Of a DNA stretch of 64,000 bases, positions 21,219 to 34,445 are shown piece after piece. Source of the stretch: Morella rubra. Taxonomy: Eukaryota > Streptophyta > Magnoliopsida > Fagales > Myricaceae. The stretch is taken from assembly GCA_003952965.2 (NCBI GenBank), contig CM025854.1, forward strand, positions 20,754,111-20,818,110, written 5' to 3'. Numbering within the stretch: the stretch's first letter is position 1; every line of letters begins with the position of its first letter. The notes beneath the pieces were generated by a model that saw only the letters and a list, made by a program, of their open reading frames with translations, ran no database searches and was not told where the DNA came from. The translations under genes and the position numbers were made by a program.

Positions 21219-23070
21219 TTCCATTTCCACTTCCCCTATCATCAACCATACATATTCGTCCATTCCCACTCCCACCTCCCCACAAACTCCCCACAAACCC
21301 ATTTCCAAGGTTAGTAAAAAAAAAGAAAAAACCCATTTCCAAAATTTTGCCCATGCCCCATTTGAATTCAATTCCCATTTAAAACTTCTCGTCACTAATG
21401 CACAATATTTTGGCAAATCTCCCCTAAAATTACCTTATTTCCATCAAATCTCACCAATTCCTTTTTCGAACAACAGTAAAAATCCTCCCACTATTTTTAA
21501 CCCGAAATCCAAGTGCATGTTTTTCACACTTCACATCACACAACCCACCGAAACACTACTTACATCCACCTTCCACAAGAATGTGCCCCACTCCCGATCC
21601 CCTATCTCTGGTAAAAATTTGTCCACCTTTGATGATGAACTGTCTATGGAATATTTGGTTGATTTGAGCTTTCGATGATATATCCTAATACTTCACTAGC
21701 ACTTCAGTATTCTGAAATATTATCACCGAACACCCCCCCCCCCCCCCAACCCATTTTCATGTGGCTCTTCTGGACAAATCTCTCAGTGTGCGCCCTCTTA
21801 ATCCATTCATGTCTCCCATTTTGGCTAAACTCCTAGGCCTATTCATGTCAATCTGGGCTCAAGATGGGAACCATATGATGTTTTGAGCCAAAAAATATAA
21901 TCAGCTGTACCTCTGATCCAAATGATTACTGCAGAAGCCGCAGATCACCCGATGTCGTCTCCTGATTTTAATTGAAAAATGACCCCAAATTCGATTAACC
22001 TGAATTTTGCCAATTTCTTACAAAAATACAAGTCTCATAATAGCATGATGAACTCTTGGTACTTGTTCTATTGTTCGGTTAAATTGCCTAGTAATGACAA
22101 TTGTTTTGAATTTTCATTGTTTAGCTAATCACATGTCACATATAGTCATATTAATTTAAGAGAAAACTACATACCTGTTGCTTTATGTCATTCTGGAATC
22201 AAAACTAGTGCTTTTAATTTTTTATTTTATTTTAGGACATGCGGTCCCTCTGTCTGCAAATTCAAGGTTTCACTTAATTTACCGTTAATTCAAGGACATG
22301 TCTAACACATTTTTATCCAAGGATCATAAAGCCGGAAGCTAAAAAGAAAAAAAATTCAAAAAACAAAAACATTTTAAAGTAAAACAGATCCGCCCCCTCA
22401 CATGGGGCCGATCTGATGAAGCACAAGAGTTTTGTGTCCTAAGTGCATGTGGCTTCCATTTGGGACCAATATCTAGCCACTTCACCGTGTAGATATGCCA
22501 TCATAGTGATTTCGTTTCCTTATTAATTTCTTTCCAAGATCTTTGATCAGAGGTTTGTGTAGGTTTTAAGTTCTATTGTTGTGTTTTTTTTTTTTCCTCC
22601 TGTCTTATTGAAGGAGGGAGTGCAGAAATTCTTGGACACCAATGACAATGTCATTCCCTGGAAGAAGATCCTAGAATTCGGCGCTGATGTGTTTCTGAAT
22701 AGGCGGACGGCAGTAGAGACCTAGGATAAATAGAGGAACGTGAGCAAAGGAAGCGCAAAGTCGACCTGAAGTTTTTTGTAATGTCTATTTGTATACAATG
22801 AAAATAGGTAAATATATGTATTTCCTTTTGCCTTTTGTCCATCCCTAATATCGAGAAAGCTCGTACAATCGTACTGTATGGAGTATTTATCTTGAAAGTT
22901 GAACTTTTTCAGAGATTAAAGATACCTAATATTTATAAATCATGTCTTTTGTGAAAGTATAATATAGAAAACTAATGATTTATACTTTTTTTGTCCTTAG
23001 TTAATTAAAGGGAAGGGGGAGATGGATCTACATATAGAGAGTCAAAGAAGCACATATCGAGAAGTAGATC
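21219..23070. other. Gene-poor intergenic DNA
   Basis: It contains a run of 15 C (21,733-21,747) and CT-rich stretches. The one segment that looks exon-like is 22,617-22,720, described separately. Otherwise no domain, RNA gene or clear repeat was seen. Confidence 0.5.
22617..22720 (+). other. Exon-like segment of unknown origin
   Basis: After TTATTGAAG the frame reads VQKFLDTNDNVIPWKKILEF and then GADVFLNRRTAVET before a stop, with coding-like composition unlike its AT-rich surroundings. It may be a fragment of a host gene carried by a transposon. I do not recognise the family. Confidence 0.3.
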
Positions 23071-23076
23071 GATTGA

Positions 23077-23760
23077 GCTAATTTGCACACTACCTCTAGA
23101 ATGGTCTAACACTTAAAAAGAGGTGAGAGAGTTTTATAAATTTCGGGTGAAATTATTACTCCTTCGGGATACAAGTATACTATCTCTAAAATGGTTTGAC
23201 ACTTAAAAAGAGGTGTGAAAGTTTTACAAGATACGAACATAATTATTACTCTTTCAGGATGCGAGCACATTATCTCTAAAATGGTCTAACACTTAAAAAA
23301 AGAGGTGAGGGAGTTTTATAAGCTTTGGGAGAATTATTACTCTTTTAGAATGCGAGCACACTATCTTTAAAAGGGTTTGACACTTTACAAGAGGTTGCGG
23401 AGTTTTATAAGTTTCAGGCGGAATTATTACTCTTTGGAGATGTGAGTACATTATCTCTTAAACTGTCTAACACTTAAATGAAGGTGTGGGAGTTTTATAA
23501 GCTCTGGGCGGAATTATTATTCCTTAAGGATGCGAGCACACTATCTTTAAAATAATCTAACACTTAAAAAGAGGTGGGAGAGATTTATAAGCTATGGGCA
23601 GAATTATTACTTCTTTCGGATGCGAGTACATTATCTCTAAAATGGTCTAACACTTAAATAAAGGTGAGGAGTTTTATAAGCTACCGGCGGAATTATTACT
23701 CCTTTGGGATAGGAGCAAGAAGTTTTATAAGCTAAAGGGGGAATCATTACTCCAAGAAGT
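23077..23760 (+). repeat. 90-bp tandem repeat (minisatellite), ~7.5 copies
   Basis: Each unit carries the core CTAACACTTAAAAAGAGGTG, then GAGTTTTATAAGCT, GGAATTATTACTC and ATGCGAGCACACTATCTCTAA. The core recurs at 23,106, 23,196, 23,286, 23,377, 23,467, 23,557 and 23,647, a spacing of 90 or 91 bp. Copies differ by scattered substitutions. It ends about 750 bp upstream of the importin start codon. Confidence 0.95.
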
Positions 23761-24512
23761 TTTCCTTACCTGCGGAGAACTTGATTAATACTTTAGTTGG
23801 TAAGGAAAAAAACTCAAATCCAGCACCATTTAGGTGTCTAAACAACACACTACTTGGGATCGCATATTAATGTGGAGGGGCTTCCTTTTGTACCGTGAGA
23901 CAGCCTGGTGAAGGAATGTGGGGGCGGATCCTGTCGCACCTTCCGCAGAACACCCAAAATCATCAGAGCATTCTGCAACCACATGACAAACACGAAAAGC
24001 ATACAAAATTGCACCCAGAACCGCTGTGACGTCACTAACAATCCCTGCCTTTTGCCCTTTGGTTCCTTTTGTTGCCAGCACGTCGTTTGATACCCGCCAT
24101 GAACTTTTGCTATTAGAAAGAAAGAAAAAAAAAATGTCCCTCTCCACAACACGACAAGTCTTTGTGACGACCGCGTTTCACATCCTACTGTAAAAATTTA
24201 AGAACCCCTGGAGCTATCCCGAAACCATGTGGGTTTGATTCTGTTTCCAAACAGCTTAAGTGGAGAGTCGAGGCTGAGTCAACCCGCGAGTGTTTTATTT
24301 TAAGTTAAAACAACTATAAACCCTAGAGCTTTAAATAGACCTCGAGTCTATTGCTGTCTCCCTCCGCAACCTAAGCACGCTCAGACTCAGCTCGTTTCTC
24401 TGTTTGCTGTCTTTAAACCCTATATAGGGACACCGGAGGGGGTTTAGATTCAGATCAATCTCGATTCTTCCTTTCTGATCCGAATTCGTTTCGGATCCTC
24501 GATACTTTAGAC
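23761..24512 (+). promoter_or_regulatory. Upstream region and 5' leader of the importin gene
   Basis: No gene seen. A TATA-like palindrome CCCTATATAGGGA at 24,418-24,430 lies 83 bp before the ATG at 24,513; another candidate is TTTAAATAGACC at 24,331-24,342. The leader is CT-rich. Choice of promoter element is inference. Confidence 0.4.
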
Positions 24513-27500
24513 ATGGACCTTCCTAGCCTCGCTGTCATCCTCCAAGCTGCTCTTAGCCCCAATCCGGATGAGCGTAAAGCTGCGGAGCAGAGCCTCAATC
24601 AGGTTCCTCGATCACTATTCATCTTTGATTCTCTTGTAACTGCACTACGTGTTTTTAAGATTTTCTTGGGGCAATCGGAGTCGGAATTATGCTATTCATT
24701 TGCTCGTTTTATTTCGATTGTTTGTAATTTGTTGTTTTCTAGGGAATTATTGTTTCTCAAGAACTGAAAATAGATATATAGCTTAAGTTCGCAGCATTCG
24801 AAATGAATTTCTATGTGAATTGTAGATCAGTGTGATGTTTAGGAAAATTTTTTTTGTGTTGCTCGAACTTTTTGTGTGTTGCAGTTTCAGCACACGCCTC
24901 AGCATTTGGTGAGGCTACTGCAAATCATTGTGGATAACAACTGCGACATGGCTGTGCGCCAAGTCGCCAGCATTCATTTCAAGAACTTCATCGCCAAGAA
25001 CTGGTCGCCTCATGAGCCTGGTACGGTACGCCATCCTTGTGCATGACCTAGTGTCCTAATCGGTAATTAATTTGTTTTTTTACAATTTGTGCATCATGGG
25101 GTTGCTGTAGATGAGCAGCAGAAGATTTTGCAAAGTGATAAAGACATGGTGCGGGATCACATTCTAGTATTCGTAACCCAACTTCCTCCATTGTTGAGGT
25201 AAATTTTCAAACTACTATAGCTTTAAGTTTGCTTATTTGATAGATGTTGGTCATATTTGTTTCGAACTTCAAATTTTGCACATTTCAGTGCTTCTGTTGC
25301 ATGCTTTCTGGGTTTTAGTTTGTGTAATTGTGGATTATGATGATTCTTTGGCAAAGCCTCTTCCTGTAATATTTCTGATATGAAACCTTGCGCATATACA
25401 TATCTTTGCAATTGTCGTGTTTCCCCTTGTATATATTTGTTCTTTGGAAGATATGGTATGTCCTTTAGGCGAGTGCTAATAATGTTTGAACTTCATTATT
25501 TATCCAAAAAAAAAATAATAATAATGTTTGAACTTCATTATTTGTCCAAAAAAAAAAAAAATAATGTTTGAACTTCATTGTTGCCTCTAATCGGAAACAA
25601 ATTGAATGTGATGTTGTGCAGGGTGCAGCTGGGTGAGTGCCTCAAGACGATTATCCATGCTGATTACCCTGAACAATGGCCACGCCTTTTGGACTGGGTG
25701 AAGCATAACTTACAAGACCAACAAGTCTATGGAGCTTTGTATGTGTTGCGGATTCTTGCTAGAAAATACGAGTATGTTGTATCTTTCATCTCGCTCTCAG
25801 TTACTTCCTTTCCTTGCTCACAATTTAAAATTCACTAGTCAGAGTTGGGCGTTAGAGATAATACAAACTGTGTTATCTTCCCTTAAAATGGCTTGTATCT
25901 TTTTTCATTTCCTCAGTGTCAAAATTGTTCTTTGGTTCCTGCGTCAATTCAGATAGAAGGGCGAGTAGATATGCACTACTAGACATCATGTAGTAGATTT
26001 CCAGAATTAGGATTTAATTGAACTTTTAACATACTACAATTATATACACAGATTATGTAGCTTTCTTTTTTTGTGTGTTTTGGTGTGGTGGAGACTATAT
26101 GTATATGTCAATGGTGACTATTTGCTTAGTCACATGTTTGCCTTGCAATCAATGGGGCATAACTACTTTGTTTATTTCCATATGTATCCTCAACTTTCTC
26201 TCTCCTTTCGCCCTTTCGTTTCTCTATTTGCTTTCTGATTTCTGATTGTCAATGAGCTATTGGTATGTAAATGCATATCCTGAGGCATGTTTTTTAATTT
26301 TTTTGTGGTTTCCTGGATACTGAGAAAAATGGCCTGTATATAAAAAGAATAGAATACTGTTGCTTCCAATAACTCTGTTTTTCCTTTTTTCTTTGTTGCA
26401 AAGACTTAGAGATGCCTATCTTAAAAAAGATGATAAAGCCTGTTGCGAGTGAAAAGAGTATGAAAGCATGAACTTGTCACACGTCCATCTTCACAGTTTC
26501 AGGCCTAAAGCTTGTCTGTTGATTCAACGAAGCATGAGAATCCCCCCCCCCCCCCCCCCCCCTTCTCCCTGGTGATCCCAAAAAAAAAACCTTTTGAAGT
26601 GCGTTAAATTTTTTATGTTCCTCTGTTGTAATAATCTCTCTCTCTATCTCTTCAACGTTAATCGTACGGGAAGCTTTCGGATTTGGCATTCTTGTATTTT
26701 ATAGTTATTTCTGTTCATGAGTTCTCAAGAATCTTTTGTATATTCCTCTACTTGATTGACAAACAGCTTAGTGAACAAAAAGCCCCTACATTTGAGTGGT
26801 GTCAGCGAGCATGGGAGTAATATAATTACTCAATAGCATTCTGGAAAATAATTATACATTTTGATGTATGCTGCAATCTGGATCAATTCTGGTTACTAAT
26901 AAATTGCCTGATTGTCAAGGAACTCTATGTCATAATTTGTCACATTGAAGTATCTTTCCTTTCCGTTCATACAGGATGAACTTATATTCATGTCAATATT
27001 GTTTTTTACAGTAATTTATTTCATTCTTTTATGTACTTAGGTTCAAGTCTGATGAGGAGAGATCACCGGTTTATCACATTGTCGAGGAGACATTCCCTCA
27101 TCTGCTCAATATATACAACAGGCTTGTCCAGATTCCCAACCCAGCACTGGATGTAGCGGATTTGATCAAGCTAATTTGTAAAATATTTTGGTCATCCATA
27201 TATGTAAGTTGGTTGAGATATAGAGTTTTGCATTCTACCTTCTATGCATGGATTATTATTCAAGGTGTTGATTTGACGGGGTGTTGATATTCCCTTGTCA
27301 TGTCAAGCATAACTTCATTTTTCCTTTTAGTGCATGTTTGTTGAGACTTTGTTGCAGTTGTGATGCTGCTGATGCAAGATTATCCAGAGATTGTTTTCTT
27401 TAATTTTTCTTTTGACACCCTAACTTAGTGGGAGAAGCTGATTTGATGTGTATTGCCATCTGCTTTATTTCGAGAATGTAAAAAGTTTTCTGGCTTTGTA

Positions 27501-30500
27501 GATACTAGTGTCTGGGCGCTGATTCATCTTTCCAATGAAGTGGGTTTTCACAAAGTGTTGATTTTTCTTTTTTCGTATTTTAACTTTCTTCTTACCCTTC
27601 TTTTTCTTCTTTCATGTCGCCACTGAGCGGAAATCTTGTTTGCCTTCTTCCTTTGTTTAGCATGACTTTGATATATTGCTTTGTTTTGCTGTTTGTTCTT
27701 TCCAGTTGGAGATTCCAAAGCAGCTCCTTGATCCAAATGTGTTCAATGCTTGGATGATTCTCTTCCTAAATGTATTGGAAAGGCCTGTCCCCTTGGAAGG
27801 GCAGCCTACTGACCCTGAAATGAGGAAAACATGGGGGTGGTGGAAGGTCAAGAAATGGACAATTCACATTTTAAATAGATTATACACTAGGTAAATCTCT
27901 AGATTGGAAACATGTCAATAGAAATAAGACTGAGCCTCTGGGCAAGAGGTATTCTGATGTGTTTTTGTCATCAAAATATTATGTTTTACAGGTTTGGCGA
28001 TTTGAAACTTCAAAACCCAGAAAATAAAGCTTTTGCTCAAATGTTTCAGAAGAGTTATGCAGGAAAGATTTTGGAGTGTCACTTAAATTTGCTGAATGTG
28101 GTTCGTGTTGGTGGATATTTACCTGACAGAGTTATCAATCTCATTCTTCAATACCTAAGCAACAGGTTATTTTACACTTCCTTCTCTGTTTTTGAGGATA
28201 AATTTCGCATGTATCGGTTTCCTTTCTATCCTTTTCTCATAAGAATCATCTTATTCATTCTATTTTCTTATCAGCTGTATAACCTGTTTCTTCTTCGGGT
28301 TATTAGAAAATGTGAATACGGTATATCACTTTATGGATCATATGACATAGGCTAGTAATGGTCCCAGGAAGCTAAATGAAAGTGTTAACTCATTTTTCAC
28401 TGGGTACCTGGTACCTTCCCCTAGCCCCTCAGTCTTCTCTTGGATTTCACTTTTATTCTTCATTGGATTTTAAGGCTACAGAAGAAACATCTTTTGTTTT
28501 CCAATCCGCTCTTTGATAGTTGACAGTGTGTAATATCTCTTGACCGACCAACTTCTGGGATAACATGAAATAAGTCATCCTCTAACTTTTTAAGACTAGG
28601 TTGTGTCCGCAAAAACCCTTACATGTCCCCAGTCAATATTTGAGAAAGGGATTTTCATAGAGTTAGCGAGCAACATGAAAAGTAAGGAATTGATAAAGAT
28701 TTGACTGGATTGCAACGAACTTAATGTTACATAAGAATTGCGTCTCGTGTGAAATTGTAACTCTTAATATTTTGAGCTCTATTTGAGAATAGAGTGTAGA
28801 CAACAGTTGCGGGGAAAGCATTTGATGATGCCTCTGCAGCTTGGTGAACGTTCAAGCCTAAATTTGCTTAATATCCAGCATGAATTTTTCAAAGATTCCG
28901 TAAATTCTATCTAACTCTTCAGCCTGCATATGCTCCTTCAGGCGAGTTTGTGCTTTGTGCCACCTCTGACCCCTTCTAATTTGTTCTCAGTATAATTTCT
29001 AAATAGGAGACTTGCTTAATATAAATATCATTCCTTCTGATACATGGATAAGATGATGTAATTCATTTGGGATAGAGATAGTCTTCATATGTATGAAAAA
29101 CAATCCTTGTCAAATGGTTCAAAGTTTCAGTGCTGTTTGAAAGCAACTTAGGAAAAATTCACTCAGATCTGGATCTTGTATGTGACTGAAAGGGTCAGCA
29201 AGAGGCAATAATTTTTTTTTCCTTTCCTTTTTGCAATCATGCTCTGGGAAACTTGTTTCAACTTGATGTTTGAGTTCTATTAAAAGAGTCCAGAAATGTA
29301 AACAAGTATAGGATCAATCTTTGAAATTCAAAAAGCTCGTTTCTAATAATTTGATACGTGTGTACACATTGTGGGGCGCGATACTGGATATGCTTTGGGG
29401 CTGTAGGACTTATTCAGTTAAATCTTTCTTGCTCTAAAGGAATTATCTTAAAGAATCCTGGTCATTGTGGTGTTCACTTGAGTAAATTTAGTTAATGGAA
29501 CACAAGTTTTGAACAGAACCATCAATTCAACTCTGGGTGTTGGGGATAAGATTGCTTGCATGTCACTGTGAAAGTCATCATAGGTTGACATAGTTATTAC
29601 ATTGAAATCTTTTGGGCAGAGGGAATTTGGGCCCTTGCCTGTGTTAGGAGAAGAACAATAAGCTACAATTTATTGATGATTTGATCGCATGCAATCATAG
29701 TTGGCTAGTTGTAACAAAGTATGCAATTAAAGCTGAAAAAACTATGTTTGTTTTGAGGTATGGTTGGATCCTAGCAATGTCTGGCTTTTTTCGAACTATA
29801 GCTCCATGACCCCAGAAAGATGAATCAATAACGTGTTGGACTGTCAACATAATCTACATTCAGATTGTAAATCTCTGCATTGCTTCATTTACTGCTGCTT
29901 AGCTGTCACGATAAAGATATCAATGTGGAAATAAGGTAGTGAACTTCTCATTTATGCTATATATATGCAGTATCTCGAAGAACAGTATGTATAGTCTGCT
30001 CCAATCTCGACTGGATACTCTTCTTTTTGAGATAGTTTTTCCCCTGATGTGCTTCAATGACAATGATCAAAAGCTTTGGGATGAAGACCCACATGAGTAT
30101 GTGAGGAAGGGTTATGGTATGTTCCCTAGATCTAAGTGTATTACTTTAAAGACCTTGAATTGTTGGAGGTGATTTAGTACTTATCTTGGTTGGCTGCAGA
30201 TATCATTGAAGATTTATACAGCCCGAGGACTGCTGCCATGGATTTTGTCAGTGAGTTGGTTAGAAAACGTGGAAAAGAAAATCTTCAGAAGTTTATTCAA
30301 TTCATTGTTGAAATTTTCAAGAGGTATACATTTGTTTCTTCTTTTCATTGTTCAAGTTATTTCATTTCAGCGTACCATGTGTGTACCAAATAATTGGGTG
30401 TCCTTGTTTTTGTTTCCTGTTATTTTTCCTCTTCCAGTTATGATGAAGCACCAGGAGAGTACAAACCCTATAGACAGAAAGATGGTGCTCTTCTTGCTAT

Positions 30501-33500
30501 TGGAGCTCTTTGTGATAAATTGAAGCAAACTGAACCTTACAAGTCCCAACTTGAACCTATGTTAGTGCAACATGTTTTTCCTGAGTTCAGTAGTCCTGTT
30601 GGACATCTTAGGGCCAAGGTTTGTTGGCTTAAATTATCGTCTTTTTGTTTATATGTGTGCAATTTCGCTACTTCTTAGTTTACATGTTGCAGTGTGTTCT
30701 GATGGTCTTTCTGATGTTGGCCTTTCTTCTTCGAATCCTGGTTTTGAGTGAAGCAAGTCTTGGATACCAATTTTTTTCGGCCAATTTCAAATTCCCTAAT
30801 TACCAGTTTTATTTTCAATTGGATTTTTTTTTTCAACAGAGGGTCTGGAACTTGCATTTATTTTGATAAGTGTTGTTTTGCCATTCAATCTAGTTGGACA
30901 ATTGTGTTTACTGGATTCTTATATTTGCTGCCTCCGGACAATAGTTTATTCTCTTGAGATTTGTTCTGGGTATTAGGCGGCATGGGTTGCAGGACAGTAT
31001 GCCCATATAAACTTCTCGGACCAGAACAATTTCCGTAAGGCTTTGCAAAGCGTTGTGTCTGGGATGCGGGATCCAGAACTTCCAGTACGTGTTGATTCTG
31101 TTTTTGCATTGCGCTCTTTTGTTGAAGCTTGCAGAGGTATACATATGTTACACTTTATGTTCAAGTGTTTGTGTTTTGTATATTTTAATCCTTATTTCTC
31201 CATTGGCTTAAATATTGGCTGCCGGATAAAATCAATTTGTTCACTATGCAGATTTGAACGAAATTCGTCCAATTCTTCCTCAACTCCTTGATGGTATGTT
31301 GTTTGTGGAACTCTGCAAAGTGCTGTTAACAGTGTGACTTAATCAGAGATGTAAAACAGATTTTTTTTTCATCCAGAGTTCTTTAAACTTATGAATGAGG
31401 TTGAGAATGAGGATCTCGTATTCACTTTGGAGACTATAGTGGACAAGTTTGGGGAGGAAATGGCACCGTATGCTCTTGGGTTATGCCAGAATTTGGTAAT
31501 ATTTGCTGTCACTTTTATTGAATTTACATGTCTTCAGGAGTGCTTGATGGTTCCCCTTCTCCACCCCCCCCACCTTTTCTCTCTTTTTCCTCTTAAAAAC
31601 AGGCTGCTGCGTTTTGGAGGTGTATGAACACTGCTGAAGCTGACGAGGAAGTTGATGATCCTGGTGCTTTGGCTGCTGTTGGTTGTTTACGTGCCATTAG
31701 TACGATTCTTGAATCAGTGAGCAGGCTTCCTCAACTTTTTGTCCAAATCGAGCCAACTTTGCTTCCTATAATGCGGAGAATGTTGACAAGTGATGGTCAA
31801 GGTGTGCATTATGCTTTAATTTTTGGCTTCTTTTTGTCATGGTTTTTCCTATCCTTTTCTTCTCTTTGGAATTCATTGTCTCCTGCTATATTTTTATTTT
31901 GCTTAACATCATTGAGTGGGTCTTGTAGACGTTGCTGCCAATTGTTCTCTATAGTATCTAGGTCGATCATGTATTAGGTTTTCTGCAAAAGATAGTCTAT
32001 AGGTTTTGGGACTTCTTAGTGGGCTTCATTTCAACATTGATTATTTACCATCTTGAAAGATTTCAGCAGGCTGCTGTATGAAGGATCAGTTTCAGTGCCA
32101 TTTCGTATATGGACTTGTAAAGGGTTCAAGTTTCCTGTCTCTTTGAAAACACATGTAAAATTGATGAGCCTGTTTGTGATCTTAGACAACCAGCAGAATT
32201 GTTTAAACATGTGGAGGAGCTCTGCCTTCCTCATCTTGGCAACTTTGTTAGACAAGCTATGATTTAATGTTTATTTGCTAAACAAGTGTAAAGTGTCGTG
32301 CAAGTTGCTCATTCATGACAAACTTGGAAGCGTTTATAGAATTTACTGTTTTAGTAATGAAGAATCTAGTTTCCAGGGCAATATTTATTATTCTCCAAAA
32401 ACAGTAGGTTAATGAGTTAGTAGATGGTTACATCGGTTTGGTAGTGAAAGTTGTTGAAGTTTCGAGGTAGTAGTGGCAACTCTCTGGAGACTCCATTTAC
32501 GATCAGGTTTTAGGTTTTTTTTTTTTTTTTTGTGGTCACTTGCTAGGAGTGCTTCCTAAGTTTGAGTCTCCTGACTTTGGTATTGCCTCGTGTGATCATC
32601 TCTTCTCTAGAGTTTAAGGTGGTGTTTGATTGTTAAAATGTTGGGGTGGTGGAAATTTTGGGGTATGGGGATCGGTGAAAAAGTGAAGATAGTTTATGGG
32701 AGTTGGTGAAAAGTGAAAAGAGAAATTTGAAATGAATATTATAATGAAAAATAATTATTTGATTAGGAGAGAGATTATTTTGTAGTTTTTTTAATCAGGC
32801 CCGAAATTTTGGGGTGTCAACATTTCGGCAAACAAACACCATCTAAGTGAGCAGGGACCTGCATAATATATCTCTTAAATTATGAAAGCTGAAACGCCTG
32901 CAAACAGCCGCTAAATCTCTTCTTCTGTGGCTGTATCAACCATTATGGAAAGTACATACTACAAAGAAGTATATTCAGCGCTGTACTCTTGAAAACTATA
33001 TGGATTACTGATTTCTGTGTTCCACCCTTTGTGTTACTTTTGATCATGTAGTCACATGAGAGCAGTACATTAATTGGCTCATCTGAGGCTCTAAGCAGTT
33101 CATGCGGTTCTTCTGTTCTGAAGCTTCTGTGCTCATTGAAACTCAGAGGATATAAAGTTTACTTTCTTAATACTTCCATTGTTTCAATCAGCTGCTGGAA
33201 TCCTAAATCTGATTTGAAGTCCTTGATTTCTTGATATGACATGCAGATGTAACTGCTGCTTCTCTTTTATAGTTCTATATTACAAATGATTCATTCTGCA
33301 CTAAGGACCCTTTTCTGGTATATCTGTGCAGAGGTTTTTGAAGAAGTTTTGGAAATTGTGTCATATATGACTTTCTTTTCTCCGACAATATCTATGGATA
33401 TGTGGAGTCTTTGGCCATTGATGATGGAATCGTTGGCAGATTTTGCTATCGACTACTTTCCCAGTATGATTCTCTCTGCTGCTTGTATAGCTGAATATCG

Positions 33501-34445
33501 AGAAAATTTCATTGGCACTAGTGCCTTTATTTTTTGTTTTATGATTATTCTATTAAGGTAGAGTTCCCTGTACTTTGTTCGCTATCCTATAATCAACATT
33601 TTGTGTACTGTTTGACATAAGATTAGAATGAAGCATGTAGGTAATAGTTAATAGGATAATATCCTTTTTGGGGATCCAACTTTGTTCAAGTTAAAGTGAT
33701 GATTCCTCTTAACTACCCTTAAAAGTTGAAGACTAAGTGTTTTTTTTTTTTCAATAATTGTTTTGGGTAGAGCATTTTCAAATTTGACCACACTTAACTA
33801 ATCGAATGGGATGTCCATGTTGCGACATCTGGAAATTCAAAGAGGACTGATATTTGTGCCATGGAGATAGGACTAAATCACCTTTGATTTTGCCCTATGC
33901 TTGGTTCTGATAGCAGTTTTGCACCCAAAATAAAAAATTTGATCAATCAATTATTGTGTCCCTGTTATGTGGATACCGATTCTTTAGTTTGTGTATATTA
34001 TAAACTAATTCCACCAGAATATCCAGTTTTAATCTGCAAACTCTAATACAAGAGTTTTATTCATATAACTTAAAAAGCTAATAAACCACCACCAGCGCCT
34101 GATGGAGCTGGTTCTTGAGTTCCTTGTAGATATGATACAAAAAGAACCAAATGTACTGAACGTTATAGAATTGAACCTGAGTGAAAATGAACAAGTTTCC
34201 GCTTAATTTACAGTAATGCTTTGGAAATCTCATATAGACAACTTACATATTGAAGCAGTCCAAGTTGTATTTAGCTTTAGAACCAATATCGTTGTATGTT
34301 ACCTGTTTTTGTGCGTTCTCAGAAGTTCTATCTTCATGCAGATATTTTGGTTCCTTTAGACAACTACATTTCCAGGGGAACTGCACATTTCCTCACTTGT
34401 AAAGAACCAGACTACCAGCAAAGCCTTTGGAATATGATTTCATCT
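24513..34445 (+). CDS. SAD2: SAD2-like importin beta (importin-7/8 family), 3' part missing
   Basis: Sixteen exons with GT-AG borders read continuously: 24,513-24,602; 24,885-25,020; 25,111-25,198; 25,622-25,771; 27,041-27,203; 27,706-27,890; 27,992-28,165; 29,971-30,116; 30,200-30,323; 30,439-30,618; 30,977-31,136; 31,252-31,293; 31,377-31,495; 31,603-31,801; 33,332-33,463; 34,342-34,445. The protein begins [20 protein letters not shown] and shows the importin-beta N-terminal domain (about residues 20-105; [17 protein letters not shown]) and HEAT-type blocks such as [40 protein letters not shown] and [19 protein letters not shown]. In plants this nuclear import receptor family acts in abscisic acid and stress signalling, microRNA activity and trichome development. 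The 730 codons found end at [16 protein letters not shown]. Family members run to about 1,030-1,045 residues with an acidic C-terminal region; no further exon is visible before unrelated sequence begins. No stops or frameshifts were seen in the exons, so the truncation is genomic or an assembly break. Confidence 0.93.
25476..25578 (+). repeat. Three ~42-bp direct repeats in importin intron 3
   Basis: AATGTTTGAACTTCATTATT occurs near 25,479 and 25,523, and a third copy ending TTCATTGTT starts near 25,563. The copies are separated by A-runs, suggesting slippage or repeated A-tail-linked duplication. Confidence 0.8.
26542..26562 (+). repeat. Poly-C run in importin intron 4
   Basis: Twenty-one consecutive C followed shortly by an A-run. 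The length is likely unstable in sequencing. Confidence 0.9.
32618..32843. mobile_element. Tourist-like MITE in importin intron 14
   Basis: The 226-bp segment has inverted ends GGTGGTGTTTGATTG and (inverted right end) GATGGTGTTTGTTTG, flanked by TAA at 32,615-32,617 and 32,844-32,846. This fits the PIF/Harbinger target pattern. Noncoding, with GGTGAAAA-AGTGAA repeats inside. A truncated relative lies at 3,188-3,320. Confidence 0.75.

Noticed and set aside
23077-23760. Regularly spaced repeats considered as a CRISPR-like array
   Set aside because: The whole 90-bp unit is repeated with no unique spacers, and the genome is a plant's; it is a minisatellite.
23830-24152. Overlapping 100-105-codon minus-strand frames
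   Set aside because: Two frames overlap each other in the importin upstream region without splice sites, domains or coding bias.
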